From positions 1,736,001 to 1,800,000 of the forward strand of contig NZ_CP050152.1 in assembly GCF_011617245.1 (NCBI RefSeq): a DNA stretch of 64,000 nt, read 5' to 3'. How positions within the stretch are numbered: position 1 is the first letter of the stretch; every line of letters starts with the position of its first letter. Source of the stretch: Brevibacterium atlanticum. GTDB lineage: Bacteria; Actinomycetota; Actinomycetes; Actinomycetales; Brevibacteriaceae. The translations under genes were made by a program, and so were the position numbers. Below are positions 32,606-40,135 of the stretch, in pieces. The notes under the pieces were generated by a model that ran no database searches, was not told the origin of the DNA, and was given only the letters and a program-made list of their open reading frames with translations.

Positions 32606-32611
32606 AGGCTA
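32606..32611 (-). promoter_or_regulatory. Putative leaderless -10 of the PIG-L gene
   Basis: TAGCCT on the minus strand, 6 nt before the ATG at 32599. Confidence 0.5.
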
Positions 32612-32699
32612 GGCCGCGGGAATCGGTTGCGCCAGAGCTTGATGGCACCCTGGAGATGGGTACGATGATGGCAACCGTCCGAGCGAGTGAAGGCTGACG

Positions 32700-33368
32700 A
32701 TGAAGAAGAGACTGCTCTTGGTGGGCGTGGTGGCCGCGAGTCTGGTGCTCGGAGGATGCTCGGCGCTGCGAGTCAGCAGCTCCGATGAGGCTGGGTCGAA
32801 GCCGGCCGGAGTCGGCATCAGCGACGGTTCGGCGAGCCAGTCACCGAGCCCGACGGGTCCGATCATTCCGGAAGGCATGATCGAGACCACGGTGGATCTC
32901 GGCAGTGCGTGCCCGGTCGACGTGAGTCTGGCGATCAGTGCGGATTGGTCGGATGGAGAGGGGTATGACGGTTACCGGCTCTACGAAACCGACACAGACG
33001 CGATTGTCACGGTCAACTGCCTCGACGAGGATGACGCTTCGGTTCAGGAGCTCATGGACAAGGCCCGTGAACAGATGTTCAGCACGTCCGGATCGACCAA
33101 AGTCGGCGAAGCCTCGGGCTCCCTTGACGGGGGAGAGTATTGGACGGTCTACGGCACACTCGCTCCCGAGGACATGCGTGCGGTCGAGGACGAGGAGACG
33201 GCGATGTTCGGTGTCGTCGCCGGGATCTCTGTCGACGGCCGACTGTTCAAGGTCAGCGTCGACATGCTCGCTCCTGCCGATGATGAGAAGGCCGTTGAGG
33301 AGTTCAGACAGATGCTGCCGACCGTCCGCCTCGACGATCAGGAACTCAAGGTCCCGGACCTGCGCTGA
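32700..33368 (+). CDS. Hypothetical lipoprotein
   Basis: A 222-residue protein with a lipoprotein signal (MKKRLLLVGVVAASLVLGGC) and a Ser/Asp/Pro-rich linker, then a globular part of about 170 residues with SACPVDVSLAISADWSDG and one further cysteine in VNCLDEDD. I do not recognise the family. It has no membrane segment after the lipobox and should be exposed on the outer membrane face. Its 3' end overlaps the convergent monooxygenase-like gene by 31 bp. Confidence 0.8.
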   Translation: MKKRLLLVGVVAASLVLGGCSALRVSSSDEAGSKPAGVGISDGSASQSPSPTGPIIPEGMIETTVDLGSACPVDVSLAISADWSDGEGYDGYRLYETDTDAIVTVNCLDEDDASVQELMDKAREQMFSTSGSTKVGEASGSLDGGEYWTVYGTLAPEDMRAVEDEETAMFGVVAGISVDGRLFKVSVDMLAPADDEKAVEEFRQMLPTVRLDDQELKVPDLR

Positions 33369-34564
33369 CGTGTACTGCCCAGGCGTTTGAGCAGTTCCCG
33401 CGCGGCGATACGGCCTGCCCGAGTGGCACCCACGGTGGAACTTGCGGAACCATAACCGACGAGGAAGATGCGGGGATCGTCCTTGACGGCCACCTCGGTG
33501 TCCATGGAGATCCCGCCGTCGGGGGTGCGCAGGTGGAGTGGGGCAAGATGTTTGAGGGCGGCCCGGAAGCCGGTGTTCCAGAAGATCACGTCGACGTCCT
33601 CGACCTGCTCGGTCGGAAACGGCGCCCATGATTGCGGCAGTGCGAGACGATCACTCGCCGAGGGGCCCAATCCTTCGGCAGTCGTCGTCGCAGCCTCGAC
33701 TGTGCCGGGGAAGTGCACGCCGTGGGGGAGGACCCGGTCGAACATGCCGCGGGAGACGAGCACACCGGACTCGACGCCGTCACGGAACTCGCTGCGGATG
33801 GGCAGCCCGGTGGTGCGGACGACGCTGGCAGGGGCGAGGCCGGCAAGGGTGCGCTCACGCACTGCTCGCTCCACCTCGAGTCCCCACTGGCCGTCGAACT
33901 CTCTGGCGGTGAAGTTCGGGGGACGGCGGGTGGCCCAGAGCGTATCGGTGACCTCGGCGAGCTGGAGGAGGAACTGAGTGGCGGAGATGCCGCCGCCGAC
34001 CACGAGTGTGCGCAGACCGCGGAAGTCCTCGACGTCGCGGAAGTTCACGGTGTGCAGCTGGTGTCCTTCGAACTCACCGATTCCGGGGACGAAGGGCACA
34101 TAGGGTTGGGTCCACGTGCCGGTGGCGTTGATGAGGAAGTCAGTCGACAGCGTCACCCGCTCACCGTCGATGTCGGCGACGATGTCGAGTCGGCCGGATC
34201 CACGCTCCCGCGAAGTCACGGTGGCCACCTCGGCGGGACGGACGACGCAGAGCTCGAGTTCACGTTCGAAGCGTGAGTAGTAGTCGGAGACGATCTGGGA
34301 GGCGGGCACATTCGGGTCCGGGCGGCCGAGAGGGAATCCTGGCAGATCGGCGACGTGATTCGTTCTGCCCAGTGTCAGAGAGTCCCACCGCTCGCGCCAT
34401 GCGCCGCCGGGCCCGTCTCCGGCATCGAGGACGACGAAGTCCCTTCCCGGGACCATGCCATCGCGCCACAGATAGTGCGCTGCGGACAGACCCGCCTGAC
34501 CGGCACCGATGATGACGACGGACCAGTGGGAGTCGACGAGGAGCTCGTTGATTCGGCACACCAT
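33338..34564 (-). CDS. Flavin-containing monooxygenase-like NAD(P)-binding protein (CzcO type)
   Basis: A 408-residue flavoprotein. VVIIGAGQAGLSAAHYL is the FAD-binding GxGxxG, GGAWRERWDSLTLGR follows, and VVGGGISATQFLLQL is the second dinucleotide site for NADPH. The C-terminal VIFWNTGFRAALKHL is the conserved ATG-like motif of the family. Family members oxygenate nucleophilic N or S atoms or carry out Baeyer-Villiger oxidations; the substrate is unknown. The start at 34564 lacks a clear ribosome site; GACAAT lies 6 nt upstream, a weak -10 in the leaderless position. Confidence 0.84.
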   Translation of the reverse strand: MVCRINELLVDSHWSVVIIGAGQAGLSAAHYLWRDGMVPGRDFVVLDAGDGPGGAWRERWDSLTLGRTNHVADLPGFPLGRPDPNVPASQIVSDYYSRFERELELCVVRPAEVATVTSRERGSGRLDIVADIDGERVTLSTDFLINATGTWTQPYVPFVPGIGEFEGHQLHTVNFRDVEDFRGLRTLVVGGGISATQFLLQLAEVTDTLWATRRPPNFTAREFDGQWGLEVERAVRERTLAGLAPASVVRTTGLPIRSEFRDGVESGVLVSRGMFDRVLPHGVHFPGTVEAATTTAEGLGPSASDRLALPQSWAPFPTEQVEDVDVIFWNTGFRAALKHLAPLHLRTPDGGISMDTEVAVKDDPRIFLVGYGSASSTVGATRAGRIAARELLKRLGSTRQRRSGTLSS

Positions 34565-34690
34565 GAGCCCATTGTCCCAGGTTCGCGTCGACGGCGGTGA
34601 TGCGTGGGGCTGCCGTCCGAATCCGTCACACTCGCCTCCGAGGTGGCGGTCCGGATTGACCGGGGAGACGGGGAGGGCAATGATGAACCG

Positions 34691-36199
34691 GTGAGCACTG
34701 AAACGAATGCCGTGGGCAACCCCTGGCGAGCCCTGTGGGCCCTCTGTCTCGGCTTCTTCATGATCCTCGTCGATTCGACGATCGTATCCGTCGCCATCCG
34801 CGACATCATGGACTCCCTCGATGCGGACATCAACGCCGTCATCTGGGTGACGTCGGCGTATCTGCTCGCCTACGTGGTGCCGCTGCTCATCACCGGCCGC
34901 CTCGGTGACCGTTTCGGACCCAAACGGGTCTATCTGGTCGGACTCGTCATCTTCACTCTGAGCTCACTGTGGTGCGGACTGAGCACGAGCGTCGGAGGCC
35001 TCATCATCGCTCGAGTCGTCCAGGGCATCGGTGCCGCATCGATGACACCGCAGACGATGGCAGTGATCACGCGGATCTTCCCACCCGATCGGCGCGGTGC
35101 TGCGATGGGCATGTGGGGTGCCGTTGCCGGCATCGCCACCTTGGTCGGCCCGATCCTCGGGGGAGTGCTCGTCGATGCGTTCGGGTGGGAGTGGATCTTC
35201 TTCATCAACGTTCCCGTCGGAATCATCGCCTTCGTCATGGCCGTATGGCTGGTACCGAGACTTCAGACGCATCCGCACCGTTTCGACTGGTTCGGTGTGG
35301 TGCTGTCGGCATGCGGCATGTTCCTGCTCGTCTACGGCATCCAGCAGGCGCATGGTGCCGATTGGGGCCCGCTCATCGGACCGGTGACCGTACCGTTCGT
35401 CATCGGCGGGGGAGTCGTGTTCCTCATCGGCTTCGTCCTGTGGCAGAAGGTCAACACCTCCGAGGTGCTCGTCCCGCTCTCGCTGTTCAAGGATCGGAAC
35501 TTCACGCTCGCGGCGATCGCCATGATCACGGTCGGATTCGGCATCACCTCGATGGCGTTTCCGCTCATGCTGTGGGCGCAGACCGTGCTCGGATACACGC
35601 CGACGCAATCGGCTCTGCTGATGGCACCGATGGCGGTCCTCTCCGGTGTGCTCGCCCCGTTCGTCGGTCGCCTCGTCGATCACGGCAGCCCGCGAGTCCT
35701 GGCCGGAATCGGACTGGGCTCGTTCTCGATCGCTCTGTTCTGGCTGGGGGCGATTCTTGACGCGCACACATCGCTGTGGGCCATCATTCCGCCGCTTCTG
35801 CTGCTGGGTGTGGCGAACGGATTCATGTGGGCGCCGATCAGTTCGACGGCGACGAGGAACCTTCCGCTGCATCATGCAGGGGCCGGGTCGGGCGTGTACA
35901 ACACGGTTCGGCAGGTCGGGGCGGTGCTCGGCAGTGCGGCGATCGCCGAGGCGATGGAGTCGCGCTTGGCTGCGAATATCGGTTCGTCGACGGGGTCGGT
36001 CGGCGGTGCCGGCGCCGAGGCGGGGGCCGGGTCGTCCATCGACGGCGCGGGAGGCGCGTCGGCAGGAATGCCGGACGCGATCGCCTCGGGATTCGCGCAT
36101 GCGATGGGACAGTCGTTGTGGGTGCCGGCGGCCCTCATCATCATCGGTTTCGTCGCAGTTCTGTTCTTCGAACGGCCGAAATCGCGGGTGGGAGGCTGA
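34691..36199 (+). CDS. MFS multidrug exporter, DHA2 family (EmrB/QacA type)
   Basis: A 502-residue transporter with about 14 helices. LVDSTIVSVAIRDIMDSL is motif D1, GRLGDRFGPKRVYLVGL is motif A and PILGGVLVDAFGWEWIFFINVP is motif C of drug:proton antiporters. It would expel hydrophobic drugs or metabolites in exchange for protons. A glycine/alanine-rich loop (SVGGAGAEAGAGSSIDGAGG) precedes the last helix. GTG at 34691 is the most reasonable start: the protein then begins VSTETNAVGNPWRALWAL. AATGAT lies 6 nt upstream of it, and a GGAGGG motif is too far away. Confidence 0.87.
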   Translation: MSTETNAVGNPWRALWALCLGFFMILVDSTIVSVAIRDIMDSLDADINAVIWVTSAYLLAYVVPLLITGRLGDRFGPKRVYLVGLVIFTLSSLWCGLSTSVGGLIIARVVQGIGAASMTPQTMAVITRIFPPDRRGAAMGMWGAVAGIATLVGPILGGVLVDAFGWEWIFFINVPVGIIAFVMAVWLVPRLQTHPHRFDWFGVVLSACGMFLLVYGIQQAHGADWGPLIGPVTVPFVIGGGVVFLIGFVLWQKVNTSEVLVPLSLFKDRNFTLAAIAMITVGFGITSMAFPLMLWAQTVLGYTPTQSALLMAPMAVLSGVLAPFVGRLVDHGSPRVLAGIGLGSFSIALFWLGAILDAHTSLWAIIPPLLLLGVANGFMWAPISSTATRNLPLHHAGAGSGVYNTVRQVGAVLGSAAIAEAMESRLAANIGSSTGSVGGAGAEAGAGSSIDGAGGASAGMPDAIASGFAHAMGQSLWVPAALIIIGFVAVLFFERPKSRVGG

Positions 36200-36245
36200 A
36201 TCTTCACTGTCAGGGCGGGCGAGCGCAGCCGATGAGGAGCAGTCG

Positions 36246-36276
36246 GTCAGGTGCAGTCAGTCAGGTGCAGTCAGGT
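36246..36276. repeat. Short tandem repeat at the 3' end of the PKD-protein gene
   Basis: GTCAGGTGCAGTCA occurs twice in direct succession, overlapping the stop codon of the minus-strand gene. It may reflect slippage that created the current stop. Confidence 0.55.
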
Positions 36277-37127
36277 CCGCGAGGGTCGGAGTAACAGTCT
36301 TCATCGACGAGGTAGCGGTGGTATCGGTAGACGTCGATGCCGATGTTGTTGCTGGCGACGTGGGCGTAGCCGTCGATCGGCAGCCATGGTCCGCCGTCGA
36401 CGGAGAACTCTCCACTGAACGTAGCGGTCATCGACACCGAGACCTTCCCGGACTTCTGGTACTCGTGTCCGATCTGCGGGGCACCTCCGGGTCGCGGTTT
36501 CGCCCCTTTCGACGAGGTGGTCTTGCCTGTCTCGTCTCCGAAATCCCAATGGAACTTCTCCGGGGTGACCTTGACGGTGACGGCGTAGGTCAACAGGGTC
36601 ATGTCGATGTAGCTGACCTCGGTGTTCGTCCAGAACGCGGCAGGTTTGCCGACGACGGCCCAGTCTTTCGGCCAGGCGTAGATCGTCGGGGCCGGAATAT
36701 CGAAGGTCTGGAACTGCGACTCCGGAATGCGAGTGGGAGGATCCGGGCGGACTGGAGCGGTCGGTCCACCACCGCCACCTCCGCCGCCTGGACCGGGCAG
36801 GCTGGCGCAGATGTGTCCCATCTCCTCGTAACTGCAATCGGGGAGTTCGGCGCCTCCGCCGCCGCCACCACCTGAACCGCCACGACCACCGCCGCCAGTG
36901 CCTCCTCCACCTGAGCCACCGCCGCCTCCGGCTCCTCCGGAATCGCCGCCTCCGCCGGGCGGGGGAGCGGGAGCCGGGGGTTTGACCACGTTGCACGCAC
37001 GTTCTTGAAGTGAGCTGCACGCAGGGCCATTCGTGGCATTTGCTGGAAGACTGAAAAAGCACGTCGCCATCACAATGAGGAGTGATAGTGGGAGGACGCG
37101 CCCGCTTACTCGCACTTTTTGCTCCAA
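36261..37127 (-). CDS. Secreted protein with glycine-rich tract and PKD-like domain
   Basis: A 288-residue exported protein: signal peptide (LPLSLLIVMATCFFSLPANA), a short cysteine-bearing N-terminal part, then about 45 residues of polyglycine interrupted by serines. A second cysteine-bearing part and a C-terminal PKD-like beta-domain follow (FHWDFGDETGKT and HEYQKSGKVSVSMTATF). PKD domains mediate contacts of surface or secreted proteins. The start overlaps the 3' end of the upstream lipoprotein gene by 22 bp, so the two form an operon. No enzymatic motif is visible and the function is unknown. Confidence 0.78.
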   Translation of the reverse strand: MEQKVRVSGRVLPLSLLIVMATCFFSLPANATNGPACSSLQERACNVVKPPAPAPPPGGGGDSGGAGGGGGSGGGGTGGGGRGGSGGGGGGGAELPDCSYEEMGHICASLPGPGGGGGGGGPTAPVRPDPPTRIPESQFQTFDIPAPTIYAWPKDWAVVGKPAAFWTNTEVSYIDMTLLTYAVTVKVTPEKFHWDFGDETGKTTSSKGAKPRPGGAPQIGHEYQKSGKVSVSMTATFSGEFSVDGGPWLPIDGYAHVASNNIGIDVYRYHRYLVDEDCYSDPRGPDCT

Positions 37128-37747
37128 AGCTCTTGGTTGGAGATCTTCCAGTCGCCATCTTTTAAAGTGGCAGTCTGCAGTATCGTCAGGCTCCGCTTCT
37201 TTTGGCTAGGCATAGTCTCACCAACGTTGACCACTGCGTGGTCGGAATCATGAGAGCAATAGAGAATCTGAACGCTTCGCTGTTTGTGGGATTCTGAATC
37301 CAGCTCCACTTCATGAATCCGTACGTCGTAGAAGTCGTACTCTCCGGCCATGTACTGGCGTTCTTTTTTCAAATCGTTCGCGCTCTCTCGAAGAGCTTGA
37401 AGCGAGTCCCCGTGTGCAAACTTGTCGTCATCATTGGTATCTTCACCGCCGGACGAAAACACCCGATTGATCGTTTCGATGTATCCAACGAACGCCACCA
37501 ACGCACCGTCCACCGCCTCTTTTTCCTCAGCCGAGAGATCAAGGTCGGTCTCATAGTCGGGGATGTCCACCTCGGCGCCGGCATCGGTGGCATCGTCATC
37601 GGGCTCCTGCTCGGGCAGGGTCGATGTCGGCGCGGCAACGGGCGAATTGTCGTCACACCCCGTTAAAGCAACAAGGATGAGGACGGCAGAAAGCACAACA
37701 ACGATGAAGCCAGGTCGACGAATGTCTCGGGATGGTCCAGTTCTCAT
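37106..37747 (-). CDS. Lipoprotein of unknown function (DUF6318-like)
   Basis: A 213-residue lipoprotein: signal segment FIVVVLSAVLILVALTGC, an acidic linker (EQEPDDDATDAGAEVDIPD), then a helix-beta domain (FVGYIETINRVFSSGGE, GEYDFYDVRIHEVEL, ATLKDGDWKISNQELW) of NTF2-like appearance. The resemblance to DUF6318 proteins is from memory and tentative. Base composition drops to about 48-50% GC over 37.2-37.4 kb, well below the rest of the window, which suggests recent transfer. ATG at 37747 places the lipobox at a normal distance; a longer start is possible. Confidence 0.72.
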   Translation of the reverse strand: MRTGPSRDIRRPGFIVVVLSAVLILVALTGCDDNSPVAAPTSTLPEQEPDDDATDAGAEVDIPDYETDLDLSAEEKEAVDGALVAFVGYIETINRVFSSGGEDTNDDDKFAHGDSLQALRESANDLKKERQYMAGEYDFYDVRIHEVELDSESHKQRSVQILYCSHDSDHAVVNVGETMPSQKKRSLTILQTATLKDGDWKISNQELWSKKCE

Positions 37748-37880
37748 TCCACGCCTCTGTGGTCTGCAACTGCGGTGCGAGCCCTCGCCCAGCACCCGGA
37801 ATCCCTACATTATTCGACAACAGCCCGTTTTAGAACAGGCGAAGTGGAATCTGTGGATAACTTACGCGGGAGTGAGCGAC

Positions 37881-38468
37881 CTACTTCTTTGCCGCCTTCG
37901 CGGCCTTCGCCGCAGCCTTCTGCTGCTTCTTGAAAGCGCGTACTTCCTGCAGGGTGACAGCGTCGACGACATCGGCGATGGATCGTCGCGCATCCTCGTC
38001 ACCGTAGTCACCCGCGGCCTCACGCCACCCCTCGGCAGTGAGCCCGAACTGCTTGCCCAGCAGCGACAGGAAGATCTTCGCCTTCTGATCGCCGAACCCC
38101 GGTAGCTTCTTCAGCCGTTTGAGCACCTCGGCTCCGCTGGGATCACCATCGGTCCAGATCGCTTCGGTCTCACCGTGATAGTCATCGACGATGGCAGCGG
38201 CCAGCTTCTGCACTCGCGCCGCCATCGACTTCGGGAACCGGTGTACGGCAGGTGTGGCGGCGAACGTGTCGAGGAAGTCGTCCGGATTCATCTCGGCGAT
38301 CTCTTCGACGTCGAGTCGGCCCAAACGCTCCTTGAGCTTCGCCGGGCCAGCGAAAGCGCTCTCCATCGTCACCTGCTGGTCAAGCAGCATACCGACGAGC
38401 AGGGCGAATCGGTCTTCGGTCAGGAGGGCATCGGCCTTGGGATCACCGGAGAGAAACACTGAACTCAT
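37881..38468 (-). CDS. HhH-GPD-type base excision DNA repair protein
   Basis: A 195-residue protein with a helix-hairpin-helix motif LKKLPGFGDQKAKIFLSLLG and an N-terminal helical region LLVGMLLDQQVTMESAF, typical of short actinobacterial HhH-GPD glycosylase-like proteins. It ends in a lysine/alanine-rich tail (KKQQKAAAKAAKAAKK) that may bind DNA. The usual catalytic lysine of bifunctional glycosylases is not evident, so it is probably monofunctional or non-catalytic. ATG at 38468 has GGAG immediately upstream and is preferred to the longer frame. Confidence 0.85.
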   Translation of the reverse strand: MSSVFLSGDPKADALLTEDRFALLVGMLLDQQVTMESAFAGPAKLKERLGRLDVEEIAEMNPDDFLDTFAATPAVHRFPKSMAARVQKLAAAIVDDYHGETEAIWTDGDPSGAEVLKRLKKLPGFGDQKAKIFLSLLGKQFGLTAEGWREAAGDYGDEDARRSIADVVDAVTLQEVRAFKKQQKAAAKAAKAAKK

Positions 38469-38510
38469 TGCTCCATCCTCGCACGCAATCGCCCGTCGAT
38501 CATCCCCAGT

Positions 38511-38516
38511 TATCAT
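38511..38516 (+). promoter_or_regulatory. Leaderless -10 of the YchJ-like gene
   Basis: TATCAT, 6 nt before the ATG at 38523. Confidence 0.6.
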
Positions 38517-38522
38517 CGACCC

Positions 38523-38906
38523 ATGATCTGCCCCTGCTCAGGACTGCCCCCAGGCACCGACTTCGACCGATGCTGCCGACCCGCCCTCGACGGTGAGACC
38601 TGGCCAGCCACCGCCGAGGCGCTCATGCGCTCCCGCTACACCGCCTTCGTCCGCGGGGACGAGAACCACCTCTTCCGCACCTGGCACCCGAAGACCCGTC
38701 CCGCCGACCTCGGCGTCGACGAGCAGACGCAATGGCTCGGTCTCGACATCATCGACACCACCGACGGTGGCGAAGACGATGCCACGGGGACGGTGCACTT
38801 CCGTGCGCGATTCCGGGACCACCTCGGCGAACAGGAACTCGAGGAGAACTCGTCATTCGTTCGGAGGGCCGGCCGATGGATGTATCTCGACGCCCTGAAC
38901 CATTGA
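38523..38906 (+). CDS. YchJ-family (UPF0225) SEC-C-like protein
   Basis: A 127-residue protein with the N-terminal metal-binding motif CPCSG...FDRCCRP, followed by SRYTAFVRGDENHLFRTWHP and VHFRARFRDHLGEQELEENSSF, which are the conserved YchJ blocks with an NTF2-like fold. The family's function is not established. TATCAT lies 6 nt before the start and no ribosome binding site is present. Confidence 0.9.
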   Translation: MICPCSGLPPGTDFDRCCRPALDGETWPATAEALMRSRYTAFVRGDENHLFRTWHPKTRPADLGVDEQTQWLGLDIIDTTDGGEDDATGTVHFRARFRDHLGEQELEENSSFVRRAGRWMYLDALNH

Positions 38907-38964
38907 GTCGCCGAACCCTGAGTCGCTGACGGCACCGCATTCGAAAACCGGATGCGCGCGTGCC

Positions 38965-38970
38965 TATACT
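38965..38970 (+). promoter_or_regulatory. -10 of the structured DUF2087 leader
   Basis: TATACT; transcription would begin near 38977, giving a leader of about 150 nt before the ATG at 39126. Confidence 0.6.
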
Positions 38971-38977
38971 GGTCTCC

Positions 38978-39125
38978 GGCGCATCCAACGCCCAGCCGAG
39001 GTCGTGGTCCCAGCACATCGACCGCATGGCGAAGGGGAGAGAATCCTCGGACGAAACCGGCACGGTGAGAATTCCTGACCAGGTTTCGTGCTGGGGGAGA
39101 CTTGGTCGCTGAAGGAAGCGACACC
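38978..39125 (+). promoter_or_regulatory. Structured mRNA leader with alternative hairpins (candidate riboregulator)
   Basis: Visible elements in order. GGCG/CGCC hairpin (38978-38981, 38989-38992). CCGAGG/CCTCGG stem (38996-39001, 39045-39050) enclosing GTCG/CGAC (39001-39004, 39019-39022), whose loop contains CCCAGCAC (39009-39016). Small ACCG/CGGT hairpin (39056-39066). Hairpin A, an 11-bp stem 39077-39087 with 39097-39107 whose loop contains GTGCTGGG (39088-39095), exactly complementary to the first loop. Hairpin B, 39104-39110 with 39117-39122, whose loop is the Shine-Dalgarno GAAGGA, ends beside the start codon. A and B share bases 39104-39107 and exclude each other. It does not match any riboswitch consensus I can recall. 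Confidence 0.6.
39026..39112 (+). CDS. Possible upstream ORF (28 codons) in the DUF2087 leader
   Basis: ATG at 39026 opens a frame that ends at the TGA 39110-39112, just inside the loop of hairpin B. The peptide ends VSCWGRLGR. No ribosome binding site is visible, so translation is uncertain. A ribosome reaching the stop would melt hairpin A, which makes an attenuation-like role conceivable. Confidence 0.25.
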   Translation: MAKGRESSDETGTVRIPDQVSCWGRLGR

Positions 39126-39563
39126 ATGACCAAGGACAAAGACTTCAAGAAGCTCGTGCGGGCGCGGATGACAGCGACCGGTAAGAACTTCATGTCCGCG
39201 CGCGCGGCCCTGCTCGACTCGCAGATCGATCCCCAGATCGAACGATTCCGCACCAAGACGCTGAGCACGTTCATGCCTGCAGGGCGGATCACGGCCATTC
39301 CGACGAAACGTCGAGCCCTCGTCGTCCTCCTCATCGAGGTGCTCCAGGCTTTCGAACCCGATCGGACGTACACAGAGAAGGATGTCAACACGATCCTCCT
39401 CGGCTTCCACCCTGACTTCGCCCTCCTGCGGCGCGAACTCATCGACTATCGCCTCCTCGAACGCAACTCCGGCACCGGTAGCTACTGGGTGAACCCGCAT
39501 CCACGCGTCCATACCGGTTCCCAAGCACAGGAGATGGCGGGGCTCACGGCGTTTCTGCGCTGA
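39126..39563 (+). CDS. DUF2087 domain protein
   Basis: A 145-residue protein. An N-terminal basic segment (KDFKKLVRARMTATGKNFMSARAAL) is followed by a DUF2087 domain from about residue 40 (FMPAGRITAIPTKRRALVVLL, YTEKDVNTILLGFHPDFALLRRELIDYRLLER), a winged-helix-like unit found in presumed transcription regulators. ATG at 39126 has GAAGGA 9 nt upstream, in the loop of a hairpin. TTG at 39102 in the same frame is a less likely start. Its long structured leader contrasts with the many leaderless genes around it. Confidence 0.82.
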   Translation: MTKDKDFKKLVRARMTATGKNFMSARAALLDSQIDPQIERFRTKTLSTFMPAGRITAIPTKRRALVVLLIEVLQAFEPDRTYTEKDVNTILLGFHPDFALLRRELIDYRLLERNSGTGSYWVNPHPRVHTGSQAQEMAGLTAFLR

Positions 39564-39622
39564 GTTCGCGACGGCGTATCCTTGAAGCTCGGACCACCAC
39601 TGGGCACACACAAGGAGCATCC

Positions 39623-40126
39623 ATGGCCTATCACGCCGATTCGACCGACCTCGACGACAAAGAGATCCTCAGCTGGGATCTGTTCGGCCAGTCGGCGCGC
39701 GAGATGGCCCAGACGATCGCGGATTCCGACTATGACCCGGAGATCGTCATCGCCGTCGCTCGAGGAGGCCTGCTTCCCGCTGGTGCCCTGGCCTATGCCC
39801 TCGGACTCAAGCTCTCCGACGCCATCAACGTCGAGTTCTACACTGACGTCCACGAGACCCTGCCCGATCCCATCCTGCTCGCACCTATGCTCGACATCGA
39901 GGCGATCAAGGGCAAGAAGCTGCTCGTCGTCGACGATGTCGCCGACTCCGGTCGCACCCTCGCCCTCGTGCTCGAACTCCTGCGCAAGCACGGGGCCGAG
40001 GCCCAGTCGGCCGTCATCTACGCGAAGTCGGCCTCGATCGTCGACCCCGACTTCGTGTGGAAGCGCACGGATCAGTGGATCGTCTTCCCCTGGTCGGCCG
40101 AGCCCCCGGTCGAACCCAGCAAGTGA
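39623..40126 (+). CDS. Phosphoribosyltransferase family protein
   Basis: A 167-residue type I phosphoribosyltransferase with the PRPP-binding loop LLVVDDVADSGRT (residues 100-112) and the early VIAVARGGLLPAGALAYALG. It would add phosphoribose to a purine or related base; xanthine or guanine salvage (Gpt-like) is the best guess, but the hood region is not diagnostic. AAGGAGC lies upstream of the ATG. The carboxylesterase gene follows after 9 bp. Confidence 0.85.
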   Translation: MAYHADSTDLDDKEILSWDLFGQSAREMAQTIADSDYDPEIVIAVARGGLLPAGALAYALGLKLSDAINVEFYTDVHETLPDPILLAPMLDIEAIKGKKLLVVDDVADSGRTLALVLELLRKHGAEAQSAVIYAKSASIVDPDFVWKRTDQWIVFPWSAEPPVEPSK

Positions 40127-40135
40127 CCTGAGACG

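Noticed and set aside
39104-39125. Resemblance of GAAGGAAGC to the SRP RNA tetraloop region
   Set aside because: The flanking conserved bases of SRP RNA are missing, and the motif is simply a Shine-Dalgarno in a hairpin loop.
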